NCBI GenBank assembly: GCA_026119855.1
Contig: JAOWBW010001581.1
Span: 124,001 to 188,000, forward strand
Length of the DNA stretch: 64,000 bases
Source of the DNA: Campanula takesimana
Taxonomy: Eukaryota; Streptophyta; Magnoliopsida; Asterales; Campanulaceae
Direction: 5' to 3'
In this document: positions 47,978-57,701 of the stretch, one piece after another
Layout: every line of letters begins with the position of its first letter
Numbering within the stretch: the first letter of the stretch is position 1
The notes under the pieces: generated by a model
Databases searched by the model: none
The model's input: the letters and a program-made list of their open reading frames with translations, nothing else
Told to the model about the DNA's origin: nothing
Program-made: the position numbers and the translations under genes

Positions 47978-49027
47978 GACAAATTCTCAAATACACTGGG
48001 TGCATGGCTGTGCGGCGGGCCAAGCCCGCCCGGCCCGGCCCGTCCCACCCGCCCGTCTTTCTTCCACTCCCAGAGCGACACGTGGCGCGCTGTGAGCCAC
48101 ATGCTGGTTCACCAACCGCGCACTGTCACGTGTCCTCCTTAAAAAAATAATCCAATAATTTTAAAATGCTATATCTTGATATTTATAACTCAGAAAAAAA
48201 AATTTAAAAATACCGTTGTGTTCGTCTCGTTGACGAATAAAACTACATAGGTCATGATATAGTTTTATTTTTTTTGAAAAAATATATTTTTTTTACACAC
48301 AAAAAGTTTGAGCTGCTCTTCAGCTAGCTAAGATGTAACACTCTGTTATGATAAAAATAGCAATTTCATCTTCAAAAAGTAACTTTCTACTGTTAAATGT
48401 AACAGCAGTTCTAAAAAAAATGGGTTTTGCATTTCAATTATTACTTTCTCAATTTCAATTGTTACATTAAGATATAATATTACATTTAAGAATATAAACT
48501 ATTACAATTGAGATAAAAAAAATGTTACATTCATTTTTTATAAAATATAACATTAGTTTAGTTTGTTAATCTTATGTTAATTTTGAAAAAAAAAAGTGTT
48601 ACATTTTGAAAAACAGAGTGTTACATTCCTTTATGAAAAGTGTGACATTGGTTTAGTTGTCAATCTTTATGTTATCTTTAATATTTTGCAGCAAAATTGT
48701 GGTACATTTAAAAAAATTGTTACATTTGAAAAAAAAAAGTGTTACATTTGAAGAAAAGAGTGTTACATTCCTTTATAAAAAGTGTGACATTAATTTAGTT
48801 GTCAATCTTTATGTTATCTTTAATCTATTGCAGCAAAATTGTGGTACATTTTGAAAAAAAAAAAAGTGTTACATTTGAAAAAAAAATGTGTTACATTTCG
48901 TTATAATAAGCGTTACTTTTGTTGGGAGGAAAATAAGTTAAGGGTGACCAAAAAAAAAACTCGGCGAAAAAAAAAAAAATTAAGGTCGGCGCCTGGCGCC
49001 GTCGCACACTGTGCGGGAGACACGCCC
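47978..49027. mobile_element. Mutator-like element, family X copy 2 (1050 bp)
   Basis: Flanked by the 9-bp TTTTTTTAA on both sides (47969-47977 and 49028-49036). The left end GACAAATTCTCAAATACAC matches copy 1. The interior (TGCTATATCTTGA, TACCGTTGTGTTCGTCTCG, then TGTTACATT repeats) follows copy 1 closely. The GC-rich end blocks (left about 48005-48070, right about 48985-49020) differ in sequence from those of copy 1 but again form palindromes such as GGCGCCTGGCGCC. Confidence 0.75.
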
Positions 49028-49036
49028 TTTTTTTAA

Positions 49037-49745
49037 AAAGCACTTTTAATTCAACCCGACTATTCCTGGCATACTTTTTTTCACTACTAAAATATAAAAA
49101 ACAGAAATGGATTGATTCTATGCCAATAAGTGAAGTGATTAGGGAAAGAATAAAATAAGGAGTAAGAAAATGATGATTGAAAATAAGGCAACCAATCCAA
49201 GGAAGAAAACAAAAAGTGAAAATAGGGAAGAGAAAAATAAGGTTCTACGAATGTGAGAATTTTCCACTAACGGAATCTCAATGCTCAATATGTGTATTCA
49301 ATGATGGAATACACATATCCTCCAGCTCCAAAATGGTTAAATTTTTTATATTAAAATTTAAAATGTTAATAATAAAGATGCATGAATTATTTTTATCTAT
49401 TTACTTAATTTATAATTTTTAAAATAGTAATAAAAATCGACAAAATTTTTACAAGAAATCTATAAATAAATAGACACATTAATAATGCTGGCAATTTAAA
49501 TATGACATTAACAATAAATAAAAAAATCGTCATTTATCCTTAAATTTTCATATAATTACATGTTATCCAACTGATCTAAGAGTTTGACGTGTGTTTTAAC
49601 AATGTACGATTTTTTGAATGTACAAGCATGTGACTTTGCCAAATGAAGGTGTGTTTAAGTTTTGATATCGCGTACCCTGATCTAGTCCTTCATTTGGCAA
49701 GGTCAGTGATATAACTCCGGAAAATTATTTTTAATTATGAAACTA
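49037..49745. other. Intergenic, no gene
   Basis: An 18-bp inverted pair (GACTTTGCCAAATGAAGG at 49632-49649 and its complement at 49687-49704, one mismatch) can form a small stem-loop. Nothing else is seen. Confidence 0.5.
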
Positions 49746-49994
49746 CTACCTCTGTTTCTAAATGAGTGTTTAAATTTTATTTTAAATGACATAAATTTTT
49801 GTATAATTTGGTGGCAAAATTCATATATAATCTTGTATCTTGTAATCCTCTTTACAAACATTTAGTTTTTGCATGTATAAAGAGACCGGTGAAAAAAATT
49901 CCGAAAAAAACATTTAGTTAGGAACAAAGTTATAATCAAAATGGATACTACAAAAATTTCCTGAAAATGAACCCTCATTTTGAGACAGAGGGAG
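49746..49994. mobile_element. Stowaway-like MITE, 250-bp family
   Basis: TA-flanked, with CTACCTCTGTTTCTAAATGAG and CTCCCTCTGTCTCAAAATGAG ends. Same interior as the copy at 24486-24745. Confidence 0.8.
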
Positions 49995-50001
49995 TAATAA
50001 A

Positions 50002-50619
50002 TCTTATATATATATATATATATATATTAATGTTGGTGAGGAGGGCTATGATTTTGACACATAGACAAACATAGGTTAAAGCTTCATTTGTGTGAAGCCA
50101 CATTATCACCATCCTAAATGTGTGTGACTTTTGATATTCTCATTATTAACTAATACTATTAGCTCATAATATTAGTTATGATATAAGTTAACTATTACTA
50201 TTAACAGTATTAGTTAACCTATAATAGTTACTTTATAAGTTAGTTTTTACTATTAATAGTATTAGTTAACAATAATATGCTATATACATTAACTATTACT
50301 ATTATTAGTATTGGTTAATTATAATAGTTATTATATAAGTTAAATTATTAATTTTTAAAATTAATTAATTATAATAGTTACTATATCTATTAACTATTAC
50401 TATTGATAGTATTATTTTATTCTAATAATTCTAATAATTATTATTATATAGATTAATCATTGCTATTAATATATATTAACTATTACTATCAATCATATAT
50501 ATTAACTATTATTATTAATAGTATTAATAAAATAAAAATTACTATATTATTTTATAATTAAAATATTTTTTTTGAGAAATAGTATTGGATTCCCGTGCAG
50601 AGCACGGGTTACCCGCTAG
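50002..50619 (+). mobile_element. Short Helitron (618 bp) with minisatellite body
   Basis: Starts TCTTATATATATATATAT after A. Ends with the hairpin CCCGTGCAGAGCACGGG, then TTACCCGCTAG before a T. The body is the TTAACTATTACTATTAATAG minisatellite, and the first 200 bases match the minus-strand Helitron at 2918-5970. Confidence 0.8.
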
Positions 50620-50717
50620 TAAATTTGTATAGTAAATTAGAAACGAAGCCTTTTTTACTTAGTTGGTCCATTGGTCCACTGTGCGAACATGGTTTCCAGT
50701 GACTAACTATTAATAGC

Positions 50718-50767
50718 GGCCCATTTAAATATAGGCAGGCAAGGCCGAACCAGTTTCTTATAGCCCA
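50718..50767 (+). promoter_or_regulatory. Two site II promoter elements of the mitochondrial ACP gene
   Basis: TGGGCC (50718-50723 on the other strand, GGCCCA) and TGGGCT (50762-50767, AGCCCA) lie 40-100 bp before the probable transcript start. Site II elements bound by TCP factors are typical of plant nuclear genes for mitochondrial proteins. Confidence 0.55.
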
Positions 50768-50814
50768 TTTTAGCTCTCAGATACTGTCTCTTCTCAGAGG
50801 CAAAACGTCGAACA

Positions 50815-50863
50815 CGTTACAGACAATCACCAGCACACACACAGCAACTTTCATTTCATCTGT
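50815..50863 (+). other. 5' untranslated exon of the mitochondrial ACP gene
   Basis: The stretch ending TTTCATCTGT is followed by a perfect GTAAGT donor at 50864. The matching acceptor TTGCAG ends at 52038. The leader intron is about 1.2 kb, and the exon start is approximate. Confidence 0.5.
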
Positions 50864-52059
50864 GTAAGTTGTCTTTTTCTTAATGCTCTACTAGTTCTTT
50901 CTGCTCTTCTTTAATTCTTGATTTCTTTATATGCTTGTCATAATCATAGATTGTAATTTTGGAAGTTGTTGCCCGATGGTGTCTTGTATTGCAATGTAGG
51001 TTTGTAAAGATGAGATACTGTATGATACAGTTATGTTATGTGTAAAGATTAAATGTCAAACTTAAAACCTAAAATCAGTTCATGTGGTGATTAGTGAATG
51101 TTGTTTGTAGCTGCAAGTAGAGTCAAATGCTTTGAGTGTTGGAAACTTGTCGCTTGGCTTAATTAGCTATTCCATCTCGAGTATTTTAGAGAGTTTTGCT
51201 TGTGGGATTATTGAGCTGAGCAGTTGAATTGTTCCTGTGTGCCACCTAATGTCCGTTTATCATAAGAGCTAAACTGAACCAAACTTGACCTATATTCTTC
51301 TCTCTCTGTTCATCCAAGGAATTAGCTACTTACTTCTCCCTCTTATCCAAATAAAGACTCACATTTGACAAGTCAAGCTTCTTAATGTTGTACTTTCGTT
51401 ATTCTATATTTCATTGATTGCACCAAAATCGATTTACTTTTTCTGTATTCGGTGTTAGATAATTATTTTATCTTCAAAAAGAAACAAACATAATTATAAA
51501 CATTTTTTGAAGCTTAAATTTCAAACCAACCTTTCTTGCATTCTTTTTAATGGGAAAAATGGAATTGCTTTCATCGGTTAGAGATGTAGCAATGTACATA
51601 TTTGCTTAACTTTTGATTGTAAACGATGAGCAAATCAATCCTTGGTTCCAACTACCTAACAACTAAATTATTTGCTTTATAATGTTTATTCTATCTGAAC
51701 GTAAAGAGTTCCTCATAATTCAAACTTTTTGCTCATGCAAAATTCCTTACAAATTGTTGTTGGGATGTAATGAATTGTATAGGAAGCACGTTACACTTGT
51801 GAATTGTGATGCAGCCCTTCTTATAGTACAACCTTGAGAATACTGTTTTAGGCTGACTTCTGCATAAAGACCAAGTCTCAACTTCCTTTAGCAAATATAT
51901 GTGTCCCTCCCTTACGGTGCAAATTCAAAAATAAAAACCACAGGGCAAGAAAGCCTTTTTTTTCTTAGTTATGTATTCATTTCATACAAAATCGATTATC
52001 TGTTTATCTATGTTCTGTCCTGACTGTTTGAGTTGCAGCGAGTATCAGCTCAGCTCAAC

Positions 52060-53208
52060 ATGCAAAGTCTAAGAAACTCCATTTTAGGTCATTTAAGGGT
52101 CAGGATCTCTATGAAAGAATGTTTTCCCGTTCAAGATGTGAAAGTGATCAGCAGCTTCTGTCAACAATTTAGCACGTCAGCTAGTTCTAGCCCTGATCAG
52201 AGCTGGCTTCTGTCAAAAGGCCTTGAAGAAATTCAGACAGCCCTGATGCCACAGGTAGAGCTCCATTCTTCTCTGTTGCCATTTGATTTTCTTCTTATAG
52301 TTCCTTCCAAGCAATTCCTTAAATCCTCAATTCATAATCCCAATTAGAGTCTCCATTTTGGATTAAGATTTTAGTTTCTTAAGTATAATACTTCCTGAAA
52401 TCCTCATTAGTAAAGTTTGCATCAGAGTCTCTTGTCTCGAGGCTTAGATTTCTTATGTAAAATTCACTTGTTCCCAATTGTCAAGCACGTTATCCCTAGT
52501 TTGTATCAGCATTGTAGGTTGAGTGAATGCGTTATCTCACCAATGGAATGCTTGACAAAAAGATTATGATTCAAAATGTATTTTAAGGTTTTGCACCATC
52601 TCTTTCAAACATTGTTGTGCTTACATTTGAAGATATTGACTTGTAAAATCATTATGAGGTAATTACAAGATCTTTTTGAAGAATACTCACTCCTGATTAT
52701 TCAAATAAAATCTCTTATTTTTCCAGAAGTGAACCCTCGAAATGGAACTGGAGTAAAATCTACTCTGTCAATCCCTAAAGAAAATACTTACTTGGGCAAT
52801 TGTGGTCCAAAAACAATCCCCAAAATATTCAAAAATTTACTGTTTTCTTAAAATTGTAAAGTTGTTGGTAGTTTTCTTTACTGTTTTCTTCTTTCAATGT
52901 TGATTCTGAACCCAAACATCAGAATAAAATGGAGTATTTCTTTAGCCAATAAACTTAGTTTTCTTTAGAATATGAAGATTAAATTATGCTATTCTTCTGG
53001 GACGGACATTAAGCAGGTTACTGAAAGAGCGGATTTTCAAAAGGACTTGTCCCTCGACAGCCTGGACAGGGTAGAGCTTGTCATGGCTTTCGAGGAAGAA
53101 TTCTCCATCGAGATCCCAGAGGAAAAAGCCGATACTCTCAAATGCTGCTCTGATGTTGCTAAGTACATCGCTTCTGAAGCTGATCAGAAGACATCAGAGG
53201 ATTCTTGA
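52060..53208 (+). CDS. Mitochondrial acyl carrier protein
   Basis: Two coding exons, 52060-52254 and 52969-53208, give 144 residues. Residues 1-35 (MQSLRNSILGHLRVRIS..) form a basic amphipathic mitochondrial presequence resembling Arabidopsis mtACP3. The carrier domain has the DSLD motif (ADFQKDLSLDSLDRVELVMAF) whose Ser accepts 4'-phosphopantetheine, then the acidic EEEFSIEIPEEKAD helix. Mitochondrial ACP carries octanoyl chains for lipoate synthesis and stabilises respiratory complex I. The ATG at 52060 is the first after the leader acceptor. The segment made at the start of exon 3 (NMKIKLCYSSGTDIKQ) has no counterpart in mtACP3. An acceptor at 53017, before VTERADF, would remove it, but its pyrimidine tract is poor. 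Confidence 0.88.
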
Positions 53209-53585
53209 GGAGATTTCTTATGTAAAGTTCACTGTCCAATTCTGAATTATTCACTGGTTTTGACTTATAAATACATTTTTAAGATTCATGTTAAGTGACA
53301 TCTGCTGCAACAGTTCAGATGCAATTGAAGATTTGATGTGTAATCGCATTCATGAGTATACGTTTGTATGTTAATACAGTATTAACTTGTCTACTTTTAT
53401 ATGGTAACATATTACTCTGTACATTTCTCGACTCTCTCCCGAAAGGTAAAAAAAGAAAAGCAAAAACAATCCACAAACAAGCAGATGTAAAACAGGAAAC
53501 TGGACTGAATTCACAGCTTCATTTTGTGACTGAAGCGCCATCAGAATAGGCTGTGGCTAATATTTTCGGGTCCTGTCTTGGTTCT
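53209..53585. other. 3' region of the ACP gene and short convergent spacer
   Basis: 3' untranslated sequence of the ACP gene, then the spacer to the convergent Ole e 1-type gene. The short plus frame at 53352-53549 is not supported as a gene. Confidence 0.5.
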
Positions 53586-54535
53586 TTAGTGGGAACGGAC
53601 CATCTTCATCTTCTTTCCCTTTCTCCCTCTGTGCATGCATGGTTGTCTAGATTTAGGGGTTATATGAATCCCTTTTGCTGCATACATCCGACTACCATTC
53701 TCCGATGATATTAACTTTATTCCCTGGTGTTTTCCGGTGAAAGAGCGGTGGCAGGGAGAGTTCTTAGGTAGCTGAAGAATCTTAACAAAACATTTCTTTT
53801 CCAAGTTTGGAATTGCATGGAGGTGAGAAGGAAGATCAATAAAGAACTCTCCATACTCATCCGTCGTGCCTCTTACCCAATTTGCTTTCCTTGTTGATTT
53901 CCCGGTAGCATGGCACGGTGGCAGGGAGAGTTCTTAGGTAGCCGAAGAATCAGAAGTTTGGAATTGCATGGAGGTGACCAATAAAGCTCTCCATACTCAT
54001 CCGTCGTGCCTCTTACCCAATTTGCTTTCAAGCATGGCACGAAACCGCCACAGACCCACCTGCAAATTCAACCAAACCACCTTAATTATCAAGAAACAAT
54101 GAAAGACGGATTGGGATTTGGGACCTGTACAGTTCAAATGCACAACAGTCTGTTTAAATATCAACCGTTAGATCATTTGCACGTGCAAATTCAATCAAAC
54201 GACCTTAAGAAACAAAGAAATACGGACTGGGATTTGAGACATGTATAGTTCAACTGCACAACAGTCCAAATCTTGTAAGAATCTCAACCATTAGATTATT
54301 TGCACGTACCTCGTACAGGATGTTGTTGAAGATGGGAGGTTCGACCCGAGCAAGAGCTGCAAAAGACGGAGCCACTGACAACAACTGTTGAGAGCTTCTC
54401 CTCTCCATAGCCAGCATACTGTATTAAGTCATCTGTGCTGGTAATGTCCATTAATGGGTTTTCAAGCCCAGGGCGTCTAGCGGTGGCCGTTGAAGAGGCT
54501 AGGAGGAGGAAGAAGAAGATGGTGATTAAGGTCAT
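53586..54535 (-). CDS. Pollen Ole e 1/extensin-family secreted protein, probably broken
   Basis: Exon 1 (54535-54310) encodes a clear signal peptide (LITIFFFLLLASSTATA) and the family's first motif, VVVSGSVFCSSC. It ends in phase 1 at CGAG/GTACGT. Exon 2 (54059-53586) starts G(GSVAVSCHA), the expected second motif, then hits TGA at 54028-54030. The cause is a tandem duplication. The 5' half of exon 2 is present twice, and the upstream copy (54059-53918) has small deletions that shift the frame. The downstream copy (from about 53917) is open: CHATGKSTRKANW, GTTDEYGEFFIDLPSHLHA, KKCFVKILQLP, to the stop at 53586. An AG at 53933-53934 would splice exon 1 in frame to the open copy. Family members are secreted cell-wall proteins of unclear biochemical role. 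Confidence 0.75.
53918..54059 (-). repeat. Upstream, decayed copy of the duplicated exon-2 segment
   Basis: Matches about 53751-53917 in the order CATGC, AAAGCAAATTGGGTAAGAGG, ACGACGGATGAGTATGGAGAG, CACCTCCATGCAATTCCAAAC, CTACCTAAGAACTCTCCCTGCC. It lacks three blocks of about 16, 11 and 20 bp. Confidence 0.85.
54060..54309 (-). repeat. Tandem repeat forming the intron of the Ole e 1-type gene
   Basis: Two copies of about 120 bp (54060-54178 and 54179-54309). Each starts TGCAAATTCAA.CAAAC and ends in an AACC(G/A)TTAGAT.ATTTGCACG block. They are about 75 percent identical and fill the whole intron, including its splice borders. Confidence 0.75.
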
Positions 54536-55773
54536 AATTCTTGCAAAATGATTATTTGAGGGTTGAAAGTGATAATGTTATTAAGACTTTGAATCAACGC
54601 AATATGGAGACAATGAAAAGCTAACGTCTTTGGAGTGTGTATATATATATATACATACAAGGAAGGGGAGTGCATGGTTCATCTACCCCTTTCATTTATC
54701 AAATTACTTTTATACCCTTTGCTTTGTTTCCTCATGGATTCATACCTACTTAGACTTTGACTAGTGCCGTGCACCCAACTCTAAGTTGAAAAGGTCTAAA
54801 CTAACTTTAAACTTGTACGGGCAGTTGACTTCATTTTAAGAGAAAACATATAATATATATATATATATTTACTTTTCAATTCTAGTGGGAATGTTGAGTG
54901 CTCAAAAAATGGAGATTGATGCACATTTGAATGAATCAAGTGTTGTGAGATAATTTAATTGCATTTTTGAAGTGGTTATATGACATGTAAAGAAGCATTA
55001 AAAGATACTCCATCCGTCCCAAAATGATCTTTGCGTTTGACTATTCAAACTTTTAAGGATATGAACACTTGCTTTGCTAGCCATGTTTTGTTTGTGCACT
55101 TTTAAGCCTAAATTGTAGAAAGGTGAAGAACTTTTTGGGAGAACAAGAAATGGTAGTAGTAACTAGAATAGAGAGGGGTATAATGGGAAAATAGCTACAA
55201 GGAAGGAAGAAAGAAGTTGAGAAGTTGGAAAAGAAGGTTAACTGTAATAGGACACAAAAGGTAGGTAGCCTACTTTTATCTTGCAAACGTTTACCCTTCC
55301 ATCCTTCACTAAAAACCATTATTCATCCAAATGTAAGACATAATAACAACCTTTGGGCTTAAAAACATGAATAAATAATCATCTCCATTTTAGTCAAGCC
55401 AACCCTAACTATCCTTTACCTGCATAATGCCACCATTCTACCCTTACTCATTGCAATTGTGCGTCAACATGTTGATTATCGAAGCTCGTTTTCTCATTAA
55501 ATAATGTTTCTATCGACATATATGCCATCATCCTCATTGACCTACAATGTGATGTGATGATCAAGTATGAGTGTATCATTCGTACGAGCCATAAGGCTAA
55601 CGAGAGAGAGAGATTTGTTCAGCTTTCCATGGAAAAATATGAGTTCAATACCCCCTTCATATTGTAGTTAAATACCTTACAAAATGAAAAAAAAAAAAAA
55701 AATTAAAAAAGGAAAATCTGACGAAAACAAACTTTTCCTAAGATTTAAGGCTCTGCATATTAAAGCTCTTTTA
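54536..55773. other. Upstream region of the Ole e 1-type gene, with a truncated MITE
   Basis: A TA-rich tract (54642-54655 on the plus strand) can serve as TATA box about 100 bp before the start codon. About 55009-55150 begins CTCCATCCGTCCCAAAATGATC and is the left half of the MITE at 62715-63072, without its other end. The minus-strand frame 55077-55319 lies in this repeat. Confidence 0.5.
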
Positions 55774-55991
55774 TTAGGAAAAGCTTGATATTAGCATACA
55801 GTATACTATTGTATACTTGAGAAGTTTGTGTTTGTGGATAAATGATTGAGCTGCAAACGCCATCCACTGAACATGGGAAGTAAGCAAAAAAGAGGGTATT
55901 TTTTAGCATCTACAAATAGATTAAAATCAGTTAAAAAGGGAATTACAAACCAAACCTGTGTATATTTTTTTTTGGGAAAAATTAAGCTAAC

Positions 55992-56103
55992 CTCAGCCGC
56001 CTCAATTTCATATTCCTGCTTCTGGATGTTAAAGGATAATGGTTGCAACACGCTCATAAAGAATATATAATCTGACTTCTCAAAGAATGACTTGTGGCTT
56101 TGT
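55992..56103 (-). pseudogene. Best preserved Nudix exon
   Basis: 112 bp between a TATTTTGCAG acceptor and a GAG/GTTAGC donor on the minus strand. The translation follows the sequence after the Nudix box in NUDT8 (FEKSD.FF...L.PLS..I....LEI.AA). Splice sites and frame are intact. Confidence 0.75.
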
Positions 56104-57467
56104 CTGCAAAATAAGCGGACTAACATCAAACACTCGAAAGAAACTCCTCCACAATGTTTACAAAACACACACACACACACACACCATTCACGAAAGGAGA
56201 ACATAAATTAGGAACTGCTCTCTTCCACCTGCCTGTTTGACTTGTGTTTCAAAGTCCAAGACGTTCTGAGAAATGAAATACTGTACATAGAACTGATATT
56301 TCTCTAGCGCGCCCTTAATTTCAAGAATTGGAATAATCTCAGTGGCAATTAATTGGAATTTCTTAGTACTCGTATAATTTATAAGCTTGGTTTATGTCTT
56401 TCTGAAACAAGATACTTTTAAACTGAACATCTGAAAATAGAAAGTATATAGGAGTCTTTGATTGAGCAAAGGTGAGCAAGCGGGTGATTTTCTGTACCTG
56501 AATCATATCCTAGTACTTGCACAACTTTTTGCATCAATCGAAATACAAGTAGTAATTTCAATCAGTCTTTTAAATACCGTATTTGAAACTGACAAAAGGC
56601 CAATATCTTTGACACTTACAAATATCCTCACCCTGTACAACAAGAGTGTGACATAACTCTGTCCCCAAGTGTGTGTCCCATTTTGATTTTTGAAGCAAAT
56701 TAATGTGGTTGCCTTTAAACAGTTGTTACTAGTCATGTACATAAATGCCCCTTATGATCAAATCATATGATTCAAAGTGCATATTCAAACATGATAACTG
56801 ACAACTGTGAATTTATTTAACATCACTATTAGTCTAGAAGATACGTTCAATTAGAGACAATGTCCTACAAAATAAATAGGACACTCATTTAGGATGGAGG
56901 ATACATATGACTTTTTTGTATCTGAAGATGGAGAACTTACCGGATGAACATACCTAATCAACAACTCCGGTGGGAAACTTCCATATGCTGGACCACCCAC
57001 GAAACTTATCGCTCCTCTTGTACCAATAGAACCTTTAAGATCAAATTTCAATGATTTAATTTTCTTTGCTACACCATTTTCAAAGCACCAAATGCATTAT
57101 ACACGTTCTATGTGAAGCTTTTGATCAGTTGGATTTTTACAAAGATCAAGAAAAGTGAATTGACTCTTTTCTGAGAAACATACACCCCCTTCTGTTTCAA
57201 AAACAGTCACATGTTTGATTTATCACAAAGATCAAGAAAAAGAGATGTGACTCTATTATGGATGTTAAATGTTAATGTAGAAATGGAACTGTTGATTGAT
57301 GGAGTAATCGTTACACTAACGTGGTAAAAATGAAATCATACAAGTAATGGTGCAATATTGTCCATTACTAACTTATGCTGTGGATTAGAGTCTCTGACGA
57401 TTTTGATTAAGTGTCGCGAATGCCCACTGACAATTTCAACAAGTATGAAGCATTGACCAACTGTATA

Positions 57468-57701
57468 TGATAGAAATAGGGTTTTATGAAAATGATTTTC
57501 ATTACTTTAACAAATGAATTGCATGAGTATATATATAACCTACCAAGCTATTTACAGAGAGTGAAATAAGGAAAAGATAACACCTATTCTATTCAAATAT
57601 TTACAAATAATAACTACCTAATCTAAATGATAATTTACATATGATAAATATGGAATAGAGAATAAACAAAATGAGAGGATCATTTTGTTTCTATCTTATC
57701 A
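57468..57701 (-). repeat. 3' LTR of the copia element
   Basis: 234 bp, preceded on the minus strand by the polypurine-like TTGCGGGAGCC. Confidence 0.93.

Noticed and set aside
54028..54030. TGA in the Ole e 1-type exon as a simple point mutation
   Set aside because: It results from a frame shift through the missing 16 bases of the duplicated copy, not from a substitution.
56851..57051. Minus-strand frame reading GSIGTRGAISFVGGPAYG as a possible exon of an unknown protein
   Set aside because: Other frames of the same bases give VLLVQEE and IWKFPTGVVD, the expected Nudix exon, so this frame is accidental.
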